Shown: positions 9,557 through 17,379 of the stretch, piece after piece
Position numbering within the stretch: position 1 is the first letter of the stretch
Layout: the number at the start of each line of letters is the position of its first letter
Origin: an uncultured Clostridia bacterium
GTDB taxonomy: Bacteria > Bacillota > Clostridia > Oscillospirales > Acutalibacteraceae
Length of the DNA stretch: 49,660 nucleotides
Direction: 5' to 3'
NCBI GenBank assembly: GCA_947170465.1
Contig: CAMVTS010000011.1
Coordinates: 1 to 49,660 of the forward strand
Notes under the pieces: generated by a model
Told to the model about the DNA's origin: nothing
What the model saw: only the letters and a program-made list of their open reading frames with translations
Databases searched by the model: none
Position numbers and translations under genes: made by a program

Positions 9557-10306
9557 TCAATCATGATGTTTCTTTTCTTTTTCACGCTGTTCTTCCTCGG
9601 TCTGCTTGCGCAGCTCGTTCATAAACCCGGCGGAAATGATACCGGACGGCAGGGCGATAATCGCGATGCCGAAGATAGAGGAAAGCATGGTGACCAGCCT
9701 GCCGGTGGTGGTGACCGGATAAATATCGCCGTAGCCAATCGCAGTCAGCGAAATCGTCGCCCAGTACACCGCGTCAAAGTAGGTGTTGAAGGAATCCGGC
9801 TCGACGTTGAAAATCACCAGCGCCGCCAGCAAAATATAAGCGATAGCGATGACGCCGACAGTAATCAGCGGCTTTTTATGGCTGGAAAAAACGCTTCGAA
9901 TCATTTTAAGCGTTTTGGAATAGCGCACGACCTTGAACGCGCGGAACACGCGCAGCGTCATTAAAAGGCTGATGACGCGGACAACGCCGAGATTCCGGTA
10001 GAGCGGGTCAATCGACGGCACGATACAGATTAAATCCAGCAGCGCCATCGGCGTCACCGGATACAGCAAAAAGGACAGCTTGCCTTTGCCGAGCTTGTAA
10101 TCGGCGGTCATCCACCGCAGAACATAGTCAACGCAGAAAACGCCGGCGACAACCTCGTCGAGAATATAGAACGCCGGGTATTTGCCCTTGACGGTCAGCG
10201 GAATGAGTCCGGCGACAATCATAATCATCATAAAAATATCATAGGCGTTGCTCAGGTGGTCGCCGTCGGCAGCCGCCTCAACAATCTGAAAAATACGCTT
10301 TCTCAT
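9557..10306 (-). CDS. Voltage-gated-type potassium channel subunit
   Basis: The 249-residue protein has the six-helix Kv/KvAP layout. The selectivity filter T188-A-I-G-Y-G-D194 is complete and selects K+. An S4-like helix at about 107-134 carries arginines and lysines spaced every three or four residues (R110, R119, R122, K125, R128, K131), so it may sense voltage. S5 and S6 flank the filter (about 148-168 and 205-225). A charged Glu/Lys-rich tail follows. ATG 10306 has GGAGGG 7 bases upstream. It acts in the cytoplasmic membrane in setting membrane potential. It stands alone, with its own promoter, between two dockerin operons and shows no domain link to them. Confidence 0.92.
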   Translation of the reverse strand: MRKRIFQIVEAAADGDHLSNAYDIFMMIMIVAGLIPLTVKGKYPAFYILDEVVAGVFCVDYVLRWMTADYKLGKGKLSFLLYPVTPMALLDLICIVPSIDPLYRNLGVVRVISLLMTLRVFRAFKVVRYSKTLKMIRSVFSSHKKPLITVGVIAIAYILLAALVIFNVEPDSFNTYFDAVYWATISLTAIGYGDIYPVTTTGRLVTMLSSIFGIAIIALPSGIISAGFMNELRKQTEEEQREKEKKHHD

Positions 10307-10334
10307 CAAATCCCTCCGGCTGAAAGATAAAAAT

Positions 10335-10363
10335 ATTATAGCGTATTCCACAGGTATTTGCAA
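10335..10363 (-). promoter_or_regulatory. Promoter of the potassium channel gene
   Basis: On the minus strand TTGCAA (10363-10358), a 17-base spacer and TATAAT (10340-10335) lie 28 bases before the start codon. It is a sigma-A type promoter. Confidence 0.75.
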
Positions 10364-10372
10364 CCATCAACA

Positions 10373-10394
10373 AAGGCGGCTTGGTGAGCCGCCT
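10373..10394. repeat. Left copy of a duplicated terminator hairpin
   Basis: The 22-bp hairpin AAGGCGGCTTGGTGAGCCGC.. is identical to 10600-10621 and lies on the other side of the 205-bp element between them. On the minus strand this copy is followed by TTGTTGATGG, a more terminator-like flank than the right copy has. Confidence 0.8.
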
Positions 10395-10599
10395 CAGACT
10401 GTAGAAAAAGTCTAAATGTTGTTTAGAAAATCGTAGGGGCGCACCCGCGTGTGCGCCCGGGATAGGAAACCGTACGTTTCCACGGCAGATATGGTTAGAT
10501 AGGAAAACGCAGCTCGGGCGGACACATGGGTCCGCCCCTACGTCAGAACCTAATATTTTGCCATTCTATTTTTTTGCAAATTTAGTTTTTCGACAAACT
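10395..10599. mobile_element. Small inverted-repeat element (MITE-like) inside a terminator
   Basis: This 205-bp non-coding element has imperfect terminal inverted repeats (left AGACTGTAGAAAAAGTCTAA, right complement AGTTTGTCGAAAAACTAAAT). The centre holds two GC-rich hairpins that mirror each other (CGTAGGGGCGCACC.. and ..GTCCGCCCCTACG). It is flanked by 22-bp direct copies of a hairpin, as if the insertion duplicated the target. It encodes no transposase, so any movement would need one in trans. Confidence 0.7.
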
Positions 10600-10621
10600 A
10601 AGGCGGCTTGGTGAGCCGCCT
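10600..10621 (-). terminator. Terminator hairpin of the dockerin pair (right copy)
   Basis: The stem AGGCGGCT / AGCCGCCT (loop TGGTG) lies 5 bases after the stop of the dockerin gene at 10627. Its T-run has been replaced by the inverted-repeat element, so termination here may be weakened. Confidence 0.6.
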
Positions 10622-10626
10622 GTTGG

Positions 10627-12060
10627 TTATGCTGTTTCTGCAATCTGAAGCTGCAGCATGGTCGCGTCAGTAACGTCGTGCCTGCCGTCGCCGTTGAGGT
10701 CGGCGAGCTGCTGTTCAAAGTCGTCAAACGTCATCAGCTCCGCAATAGATTTCTGAATAGCGGTCACGTCCACAACGTTCAGATTGAAATCACGGTTGAC
10801 GTCGCCCCTGTCGAATACGTCCACCTCAAAGGCAGCGGTAAATTCATGATAGGTCACGGTGACGGTCTGTCTGCCTGCTTTTCTGGCAAGCGGACTGAGG
10901 GTGTAGCCGTCGGTGATGGTTTCGTTGTCGCCATCGCTTGCCCATCTGCAAAGCTCCCATTCGCCGTTTTCCGGAGGCGTGCTGTCGATGTAGTAACCGT
11001 AATCCGGATTTTCCGCTTCCGTTGTCCGGTTATCGCCGCCATCGGTGAAGTAGACGCTCTGGGCTGTGCCCGGAAGCGTAAAGGAATATATTTCTTCGCC
11101 GTAGTCGTTGAGAAATCTGTCCGTCGGTTTGATGATTTTTTCGGTGCCGTTTTTATCGCGGACAACGGCAAACATCTTGCTCCAGCCGACGTTGTTGGTC
11201 AGCACGATGGGTATCGGCGCATTGGGATTTGGAAGCATGGAAAGCTTTTTTTTGGTGCCGTCCTCCAGGAGAAGATTTACCTCCATGCCCTGCAGGTCGA
11301 AATAATCGCCGACAATACAGCTCGTTTGATTCGGAAGGTGCGTTATTTCAATTCCCGTGGCTTTTGCACGAACCTTGATGAAGAATGAAACGTATTGATT
11401 CACGCCCTTTTTGTCGGTATAGGCAATCCGGACAAGCTGAGAACCGAAATTGTCCGTATTAAATACTTTCAGCGTGAAATTTTTTTCGGTGAAGTTTTCG
11501 GGCGTAATGTCCTTGATGATTTCTGTCTCGCCGCTGAAATAATCAATAGTTATCTCCATACCGGTCGGGTCAAACGCTTCGCCGGGATAGTACTCGGTTT
11601 TGACGGGTTTTTTGCTGATATAAAAACGCTTCACATCATCAGGCTCAGCGACTTTACCCTGCTGCGTCATTTCCGCAATTTCGTAGCCCGTCCTGTAGTT
11701 ATCGTCCGTGGAGGTTTTGCCGGTGAAGGTGTAGCCGTAAACGTCCTGATCAGCGGGAATATCGAAGGTCTGGAGGCCTGCGCCGTTATTGATGATAAAG
11801 CCTTCTGCCTCGTAATCCAGATAGATTTCATAGAGATTGTACTCGTCTGTGGTCTCCACCGGCTGCAGCGGCGTTCCCGGCCATTGACCGGCATATTCTG
11901 TGCCGAGGCTATCCCACTCGTAAATGTAGAACGAATCCCATTTGAGGTTATCCATGAACACAATCGGTGACGCCGCATACACCGATGCGCTTGTCGGTAC
12001 AAGTACCAGCGAGGTTGCGACCAGCATAACGGTCAGTATCAGGCTGATCATTTTTTTCAT
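10627..12060 (-). CDS. Secreted dockerin protein with starch-binding-like and Ig-like modules (paralogue 2)
   Basis: The 477-residue product has a signal peptide (about 1-29). A module at about 33-95 follows (WDSFYIYEW..WPGTPLQPV..FIINNGAGLQTFD), whose aromatic WPG and final NNG..QTFD pattern resembles family 26-type starch-binding modules. About two bacterial Ig-like (Big_3 style) repeats follow at about 140-330 (TEYYPGEAFDPTGMEITIDY). A C-terminal dockerin lies at 418-474. In its first calcium loop (DVNRDFNLNVVD) the usual Gly after the third Asp is Phe. No catalytic domain is visible, so it is probably a binding component attached to a scaffold. AAGGAGAG precedes ATG 12060. It lies 21 bp after its paralogue. 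Confidence 0.85.
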   Translation of the reverse strand: MKKMISLILTVMLVATSLVLVPTSASVYAASPIVFMDNLKWDSFYIYEWDSLGTEYAGQWPGTPLQPVETTDEYNLYEIYLDYEAEGFIINNGAGLQTFDIPADQDVYGYTFTGKTSTDDNYRTGYEIAEMTQQGKVAEPDDVKRFYISKKPVKTEYYPGEAFDPTGMEITIDYFSGETEIIKDITPENFTEKNFTLKVFNTDNFGSQLVRIAYTDKKGVNQYVSFFIKVRAKATGIEITHLPNQTSCIVGDYFDLQGMEVNLLLEDGTKKKLSMLPNPNAPIPIVLTNNVGWSKMFAVVRDKNGTEKIIKPTDRFLNDYGEEIYSFTLPGTAQSVYFTDGGDNRTTEAENPDYGYYIDSTPPENGEWELCRWASDGDNETITDGYTLSPLARKAGRQTVTVTYHEFTAAFEVDVFDRGDVNRDFNLNVVDVTAIQKSIAELMTFDDFEQQLADLNGDGRHDVTDATMLQLQIAETA

Positions 12061-12081
12061 CGTTTCTTCTCTCCTTAAATC

Positions 12082-13542
12082 TTAAATTATTCCTGCTATC
12101 ATCATCTGCAGCATGGTCGCGTCGGTGACGTCGTAGTTGCCGTCGCCGTTGAGGTCGGCAAGCTGCTGCTGAAAGCTGTCCAGCTCACTGAGCTCCGCAA
12201 CCGCGTTCTGGATCGCCGTGACGTCCACCACGTTCAGGGTGAAATCGCGGTTGACGTCGCCCTTGTCGCAGACGTCCACCTCAAAGGTGGTGGTAAAATC
12301 GCGGTAGGTCAGGGTGACGGTCTGTCTGCCGGCATGCTCCTCCAACGGACTGAGGGTATAGCCGTTGGGCTCATACCTGCTGGGATCATAGCGTTCAAAC
12401 CAAGTTCTAAGGCAGTATTCACCGTCCCGGTTCTGTTTATAAAACTCTACGCCTTCATCGGTATATGCGAACTGTCTCACGTAAAATACTGTCGTACGCA
12501 TTTCACCGTCGTTGGTTAAAAAAGCTGTTTCTGCCGTTGCCGGAAACTCAAAGACGTAATACATATACCCGTATTCGGTAAGCTCGCTTTGTACCGGTTG
12601 AAGAAAACTGATGCTGCCGTCCTCGTTAAAGGCGACCGCACTGAGATTTTTCCAACCCATGGGATCGACAACCCTGAGGGTGATGGGTTCTTCAATTTTT
12701 TCAAGCTTGAAAATTCTCTTTTTTGTACCGTCCTCACAGAGTGCGTTCACAACAAAATCGTCCGTCTCGCTGAGCGTACCGCCGACGATACAGCCGTAGT
12801 GCTCCGGCATAGACGCAACCTCAACGCCTGTCGGTCTGGGAAGAACGGTAATCCAGAATGAAGTGGTGAACGTCTTGCCGGTTTCCGCGGTATAGGAAAC
12901 CTGAACCTGCTGATTGCCGGTTTTTCCGGTGTCAACCGGCGCAACGGTATAATCGTTTGTGTAACGCGTGTTGCCGCCGTAATAAGTCAGCATGACCTCC
13001 AGCCCGAACGGATCAAATTCCTCTCCGAGATAGTAGGTGGTTTTTTCGGGAGTGTCCATAATTTTCAAACCTTTGATCAATTCGGGAGAATTGGGAATAT
13101 CCTCGTATGTCAGCATCTCAATCGTGTAGCCGTTTCTGCCGTCTTCTTGGGTTATCATCTCATCTGTAATGGTAAAGCCTTTGTCGTACATGGAAAGTAC
13201 AACGTCAACGCTCTGCTTATCATATCCGTTGTTGGCAATCACATTGTAATCAGAAAAAGCATCAAAAACATAATTCGGAATGAGCTCATTAAGATTGATT
13301 TCATAAAGATTGAATTCATCGGTGACGACAACCGGCTCCAGCTTCTTTCCCGGCCATTCGTTTGCAGGAATACCTTCCAGCCAGGTGTAGCAGTAGAAAG
13401 AATCCCATTTGTTCGTATCCATAATGATGTGCGTTCTCTCCGGCGGAAGCGCCGCCGAAACGTTTGTCGGAATGAGCGTCAGTGTGGTTGCGACCATCAT
13501 AACGGTCAGCGCCATGCTGATTACTTTTTTCATAATTTTCAT
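12082..13542 (-). CDS. Secreted dockerin protein with starch-binding-like and Ig-like modules (paralogue 1)
   Basis: This 486-residue protein is collinear with the next gene. It has a signal peptide (about 1-30), a carbohydrate-binding-like module (WDSFYCYTWLEG..EWPGKKLEP), Ig-like Big_3 repeats (TTYYLGEEFDPFGLEVMLTY) and a C-terminal dockerin. The dockerin has the same first-loop change, DVNRDFTLNVVD. The module order and the shared NGYTLSPL..AGRQTVTLTY segment before the dockerin show tandem duplication. The start at 13542 is preceded by AAGGAGG 6 bases away. The ECF-type promoter is 33 bases upstream. Assignment of the first module to a starch-binding family is by pattern only and should be treated as probable. 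Confidence 0.85.
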   Translation of the reverse strand: MKIMKKVISMALTVMMVATTLTLIPTNVSAALPPERTHIIMDTNKWDSFYCYTWLEGIPANEWPGKKLEPVVVTDEFNLYEINLNELIPNYVFDAFSDYNVIANNGYDKQSVDVVLSMYDKGFTITDEMITQEDGRNGYTIEMLTYEDIPNSPELIKGLKIMDTPEKTTYYLGEEFDPFGLEVMLTYYGGNTRYTNDYTVAPVDTGKTGNQQVQVSYTAETGKTFTTSFWITVLPRPTGVEVASMPEHYGCIVGGTLSETDDFVVNALCEDGTKKRIFKLEKIEEPITLRVVDPMGWKNLSAVAFNEDGSISFLQPVQSELTEYGYMYYVFEFPATAETAFLTNDGEMRTTVFYVRQFAYTDEGVEFYKQNRDGEYCLRTWFERYDPSRYEPNGYTLSPLEEHAGRQTVTLTYRDFTTTFEVDVCDKGDVNRDFTLNVVDVTAIQNAVAELSELDSFQQQLADLNGDGNYDVTDATMLQMMIAGII

Positions 13543-13575
13543 GATGTTCCTCCTTAAAAAATAATCCATCATAAC

Positions 13576-13606
13576 TAATACGCTTTCAGGACGCGTTTTG
13601 GTTGCA
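13576..13606 (-). promoter_or_regulatory. ECF-sigma-type promoter of the dockerin pair
   Basis: On the minus strand TGCAACC (13606-13600), a 17-base spacer and CGTATTA (13582-13576) lie 33 bases before the start. Both boxes, the spacer length and the spacer start AAAACGC match the serpin operon promoter, while surrounding bases differ. This points to functional conservation rather than recent duplication. Confidence 0.72.
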
Positions 13607-13644
13607 TAAAAATTCAGAAAAAATAAAACAACTTATCCGATCTG

Positions 13645-13688
13645 ACCTCCTATGGTATCTTTATTCTACCATAGGAGGTGCTGTTTTT
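13645..13688. terminator. Strong hairpin with T-run between divergently placed units
   Basis: A perfect 13-bp stem ACCTCCTATGGTA / TACCATAGGAGGT (loop of 9) is followed on the plus strand by GCTGTTTTTT. No plus-strand gene ends here. On the minus strand it lies 58 bases after the stop of the C_GCAxxG_C_C gene, with T-rich sequence about 13 bases beyond. It most likely terminates that gene, though geometry is better on the plus strand. An unannotated plus-strand transcript is possible. Confidence 0.55.
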
Positions 13689-13736
13689 TCTATTGTCTAC
13701 TTTTTACGGAGCTGTTCAATCACCTTGTTGTGTCCT

Positions 13737-14114
13737 TTATTTCAGGATTTTTTCCAGCAGGTCGCCGGCGTCCTGACACAGATCCGCGCAGGTCAGCCGG
13801 GTTTTGATACGCATACCGAGCAGCTCTTTGCAGACGATAGAGCCGTTTTTTTCCGTAAACGCGGCGGCAAACTCCCGGAAGGCGGCATTGGCGTCGGCGC
13901 GGCTGCTGCCCTTTGCCAAGCCAATCACCATATTTGCGCCTGTCACGGTGCCGCAGGTGGAGCGCAGTCCCGCCATGCCGGAACCAAAGGAGGCGGCGAT
14001 CATCATCGCCGTGTCCTTGTCCATGCCGTAGTCCTCACAGAACGCCAGCAGCACCGCCTGGGCGCAGTTGCAGCCGTTCTGAAAATTGTATCTTGCCAGT
14101 TCGCCTTTTGTCAT
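13737..14114 (-). CDS. C_GCAxxG_C_C family (putative redox) protein
   Basis: This 125-residue cytoplasmic protein carries the cysteine signature of the C-GCAxxG-C-C family: NCAQAV near the N-terminus, then STCGTVTGA, then single cysteines in IVCKELLG and LTCADLCQDA. The family is found with electron-transfer and metal-uptake genes; its chemistry is not established. The promoter -10 box at 14143-14148 overlaps the most upstream ATG, so transcription starts inside that longer frame. The start is therefore placed at ATG 14114 (MTKGELARYNF), with GGTGATAG upstream; GTG or ATG four to five codons earlier is possible. Confidence 0.8.
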   Translation of the reverse strand: MTKGELARYNFQNGCNCAQAVLLAFCEDYGMDKDTAMMIAASFGSGMAGLRSTCGTVTGANMVIGLAKGSSRADANAAFREFAAAFTEKNGSIVCKELLGMRIKTRLTCADLCQDAGDLLEKILK

Positions 14115-14142
14115 CGCTATCACCATTTTCAATTTTTTCTTC

Positions 14143-14171
14143 ATCATAGCATATTGGCGATACGCCGTCAA
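14143..14171 (-). promoter_or_regulatory. Promoter of the C_GCAxxG_C_C gene
   Basis: On the minus strand TTGACG (14171-14166), a 17-base spacer and TATGAT (14148-14143) make a near-consensus sigma-A promoter, divergent from lepA. Confidence 0.75.
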
Positions 14172-14179
14172 TATTTTTC

Positions 14180-14208
14180 TTGTGCAGCGGCAGTTTTTAT
14201 GTTATTAT
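14180..14208 (+). promoter_or_regulatory. Candidate lepA promoter
   Basis: TTGTGC (14180-14185), a 17-base spacer and TATTAT (14203-14208); an overlapping TATAAT at 14206-14211 is an alternative -10. It lies 32 bases before the lepA start. Confidence 0.5.
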
Positions 14209-14240
14209 AATAATGTATAACAAATTTAAAGGTGATCAAC

Positions 14241-16052
14241 ATGGCTTTTCCTCAGGATAAAATCCGAAATTTCAGTATTATCGCGCATATCGACCACGGC
14301 AAGAGCACCCTTGCGGACAGGATTCTGGAGCACACCAACTCCGTATCCGCGCGTGACATGGAGGCGCAGCTCCTCGACGATATGGAGCTAGAGCGCGAAC
14401 GCGGCATTACCATCAAGGCGCGCGCCGTCAGCGTTGTCTACAATGCCGACGACGGCGAGCAATATCTTTTCAACCTGATTGACACCCCCGGACACGTGGA
14501 CTTCAACTATGAGGTCTCGCGTTCTCTCGCCGCCTGTGAAGGAGCGATTCTGGTGGTGGACGCTTCCCAGGGCATCGAGGCGCAGACCTTGGCGAATACT
14601 TACCTCGCAGTGGACAGCGGATTGGAAATCGTGCCGGTCGTCAATAAAATCGATTTGCCCAGCGCCGACCCTGACCGCGTGATTACCGAGATTGAGGACA
14701 TCATTGGTATTCCTGCCGAGGACGCTCCCAAAATCTCCGCCAAGGCGAATATCAACATTCATTCCGTACTTGAAAAGGTCGTGTCGGATATTCCGGCACC
14801 TGTCGGCGACGTCAACGCGCCGCTCAGAGCGCTGATTTTTGACAGCTACTACGACAGCTACAAGGGCGTTATCATCTACGTCCGTCTCAAGGAAGGACAG
14901 ATTCACCCCGGCGACGAGTTCAAGCTGATGGCGACCGGTTCTGTGTTCAACGTCGTGGAATGTGGGCTGATGCACGCGACGACCATGGAGAAAACCGACG
15001 GTCTGTATGCCGGCGAGGTCGGCTACATTTCCGGCTCTATCAAGACGCTTGCCGACGCGAAGGTCGGCGACACTGTCACCCTGACCGCTAATCCTGCCGA
15101 CGAACCGCTCCCCGGCTACCGCGAAGCCCAGCCGATGGTATTCTGCGGTATTTATCCGGTGGACGGCGCCAAGTACGGCGACCTCAAGGACGCGCTGGAA
15201 AAATTGCAGCTCAACGACGCGGCTCTCTCCTTTGACGCGGAGACCTCCGTCGCTCTGGGCTTCGGCTTTCGCTGCGGCTTTCTCGGACTGCTGCACATGG
15301 AGATTATTCAGGAGCGCTTAGAGCGTGAGTATCTGCTCGATTTGATTACCACCGCGCCAAGCGTTATCTACCGCATTACCAAGACCGACGGCACGGTTGA
15401 AATGATTGACAACCCGACGAATTATCCCGACCCGTCTCTCATTCAGATGGCGGAGGAGCCTGTGACGGACGCGCATATTTATACACCGAAGGAGTACGTC
15501 GGCAACATCATGGAGCTGTGTCAGGACAGACGCGGCACCTTTGTGGACATGCAATATATCGACGCGGACAGAGTGGATTTGCACTACGTGCTCCCTCTCG
15601 CGGAGATTATCTACGATTTCTTCGACACCCTCAAAAGCCGTACACGCGGCTACGCCTCCTTTGACTACGAGCTGCGCGGCTATGTGCCGAGCGAGCTGGT
15701 CAAGCTGGACATCATGCTCAACGGCGAGGTAGTGGACGCGCTGTCGTTCATCATTCACAAGGATAAGGCGTATCCCAGAGCCAGAAAGATGGCGGAAAAG
15801 CTCAAGGAGAAGATTCCGAGACAGCTCTTTGAGGTACCGATTCAGGCGTGTATCGGCGGCAAGATAATCGCCAGAGAGACCGTCAAGGCAATGCGCAAGG
15901 ACGTTCTCGCCAAGTGCTATGGCGGCGACATCACCCGAAAGAAGAAGCTGCTCGAAAAGCAGAAGGAAGGTAAAAAGCGTATGCGCCAGCTCGGTACGGT
16001 AGAGGTACCGCAGGAGGCGTTTATGGCGGTGCTCAAGCTCGACACCGACTGA
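14241..16052 (+). CDS. lepA: Elongation factor 4 (LepA, back-translocating GTPase)
   Basis: LepA is a ribosome-bound translational GTPase that promotes back-translocation of stalled ribosomes and aids 30S assembly. The 603-residue product has the usual length. G1 is [11 protein letters not shown]3 is DTPGHVDF and G4 is [10 protein letters not shown]. The LepA-specific C-terminal region ends [20 protein letters not shown]. The start at ATG 14241 has AAAGGTG 6 bases upstream, a better fit than the in-frame GTG at 14232, which lies inside that ribosome-binding site. It faces the origin, so it is transcribed against the replication fork. No terminator is seen before the trp promoter. Confidence 0.97.
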   Translation: MAFPQDKIRNFSIIAHIDHGKSTLADRILEHTNSVSARDMEAQLLDDMELERERGITIKARAVSVVYNADDGEQYLFNLIDTPGHVDFNYEVSRSLAACEGAILVVDASQGIEAQTLANTYLAVDSGLEIVPVVNKIDLPSADPDRVITEIEDIIGIPAEDAPKISAKANINIHSVLEKVVSDIPAPVGDVNAPLRALIFDSYYDSYKGVIIYVRLKEGQIHPGDEFKLMATGSVFNVVECGLMHATTMEKTDGLYAGEVGYISGSIKTLADAKVGDTVTLTANPADEPLPGYREAQPMVFCGIYPVDGAKYGDLKDALEKLQLNDAALSFDAETSVALGFGFRCGFLGLLHMEIIQERLEREYLLDLITTAPSVIYRITKTDGTVEMIDNPTNYPDPSLIQMAEEPVTDAHIYTPKEYVGNIMELCQDRRGTFVDMQYIDADRVDLHYVLPLAEIIYDFFDTLKSRTRGYASFDYELRGYVPSELVKLDIMLNGEVVDALSFIIHKDKAYPRARKMAEKLKEKIPRQLFEVPIQACIGGKIIARETVKAMRKDVLAKCYGGDITRKKKLLEKQKEGKKRMRQLGTVEVPQEAFMAVLKLDTD

Positions 16053-16072
16053 TGATTTCCGCAATTAGTCAT

Positions 16073-16100
16073 TGACAAAATATACAAAGTACCTTATAAT
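16073..16100 (+). promoter_or_regulatory. Promoter of trpBA
   Basis: Consensus TTGACA (16073-16078), a 16-base spacer and consensus TATAAT (16095-16100). The transcript would start near 16107, leaving a leader of about 88 bases before trpB. Confidence 0.88.
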
Positions 16101-16145
16101 GTTCAATGTATAAAAAAGCGTCAGAGACTATTTGTAAATTCATGT

Positions 16146-16180
16146 CCCTTGTCCCTGTTGCCGGGACAAGGGCTTTTTTT
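16146..16180 (+). terminator. Intrinsic terminator in the trpBA leader (candidate attenuator)
   Basis: A perfect 10-bp stem CCCTTGTCCC / GGGACAAGGG (loop of 7) is followed by C and seven T (16174-16180). It lies after the promoter and ends only 14 bases before the trpB start, so it must be bypassed for trpBA expression. The leader is too short for a T-box and contains no Trp codon run. The regulator is unknown. Confidence 0.8.
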
Positions 16181-16194
16181 GTACGGAGGTAAAA

Positions 16195-17379
16195 ATGAGC
16201 AAAGGAAGATTCGGTATTCACGGCGGACAGTTTGTTCCCGAAACACTGATGAATGCCATCAACGAATTTGAAGAAGCGTACAACCGCTACAAGGACGACC
16301 CGGAATTTGTCGCGGAGCTGGATACGCTCATGCGCGAATACGCCGGCAGACCTTCCCGTCTGTACTATGCCGCCAAAATGACAGAGGACTTGGGCGGCGC
16401 GAAGATTTATCTCAAAAGAGAGGATTTGAATCACACCGGTTCGCATAAGCTGAACAACTGTCTCGGACAGTGCCTTCTCGCCAAAAAGATGGGCAAGACG
16501 CGCGTGATTGCCGAGACCGGCGCCGGTCAGCACGGCGTGGCAACCGCTACCGTGGCGGCACTGCTCGGCATGGAATGTGAGATTTTCATGGGCAAGGAGG
16601 ACACCATCCGCCAGGCGCTCAACGTCTACCGCATGAAGCTCCTCGGCGCGAAGGTCAACGCCGTTGAAACCGGCACCATGACCTTGAAGGACGCGGTCAA
16701 CGAAGCCATGAGAGAATGGACAAACCGCGTTGCCGACACCCATTATGTGCTCGGCTCCGTCATGGGACCTCACCCCTTTCCCACTGTTGTCCGCGATTTT
16801 CAGAGCGTGATTGGCAAAGAAATCAAGTCCCAGCTGATGGAAAAGGAAGGCAGACTGCCCGACGTGGTAATGGCATGCGTCGGCGGCGGCAGCAACGCGA
16901 TGGGCGCGTTCTACGAGTTCATTCCCGACGAGAGCGTGCAGCTGATTGGCTGCGAGGCAGCCGGTCTGGGCGCTGACACCCCGAAGAACGCCGCTACCAT
17001 GGCAAACGGTACGCTGGGTATCTTCCACGGCATGAAGTCCTACTTCTGCCAGGATGAATACGGTCAGATTGCACCGGTTTACTCCATTTCCGCCGGTCTG
17101 GATTACCCGGGCATCGGTCCGGAGCACGCCAACCTCGCGGACACCGGCAGAGCAGCCTACGTGCCTGTCACCGACGAAGAAGCGGTACAGGCGTTTGAAT
17201 ATCTCTCACGCACCGAGGGCATTATCCCGGCGATTGAGAGCGCTCACGCGGTAGCGCACTGCATTAAGCTCGCGCCGACCATGAGCAAGGACAACATTAT
17301 CGTCGTCAATCTCTCCGGCAGAGGCGACAAGGACGTAGCCGCGATTGCGCGCTACAGAGGGGAGGATTTGTATGAATGA
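16195..17379 (+). CDS. trpB: Tryptophan synthase beta chain (TrpB)
   Basis: TrpB joins indole and serine to make tryptophan using pyridoxal phosphate. The 394-residue product is full length. The PLP lysine lies in HTGSHKLNN, the catalytic glutamate in AETGAGQHG, the phosphate-binding loop is GGGSNA and the C-terminal serine site is NLSGRGDKD, so the beta reaction looks intact. ACGGAGG lies 6 bases before ATG 16195. It overlaps trpA by 8 bases, implying translational coupling. No other trp biosynthetic genes lie within the window, and expression depends on passing the leader terminator at 16146-16180. Confidence 0.97.
   Translation: MSKGRFGIHGGQFVPETLMNAINEFEEAYNRYKDDPEFVAELDTLMREYAGRPSRLYYAAKMTEDLGGAKIYLKREDLNHTGSHKLNNCLGQCLLAKKMGKTRVIAETGAGQHGVATATVAALLGMECEIFMGKEDTIRQALNVYRMKLLGAKVNAVETGTMTLKDAVNEAMREWTNRVADTHYVLGSVMGPHPFPTVVRDFQSVIGKEIKSQLMEKEGRLPDVVMACVGGGSNAMGAFYEFIPDESVQLIGCEAAGLGADTPKNAATMANGTLGIFHGMKSYFCQDEYGQIAPVYSISAGLDYPGIGPEHANLADTGRAAYVPVTDEEAVQAFEYLSRTEGIIPAIESAHAVAHCIKLAPTMSKDNIIVVNLSGRGDKDVAAIARYRGEDLYE

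Noticed and set aside
13690..13710. A third copy of the 160-bp inverted-repeat element
   Set aside because: Only the 15-base string TATTGTCTACTTTTT is shared with the end of copy A; no core or second end is present.
16106..16192. A 28-codon leader peptide before trpB
   Set aside because: It has no tryptophan codon, its ATG is at the predicted transcription start, and it runs through the terminator stem.
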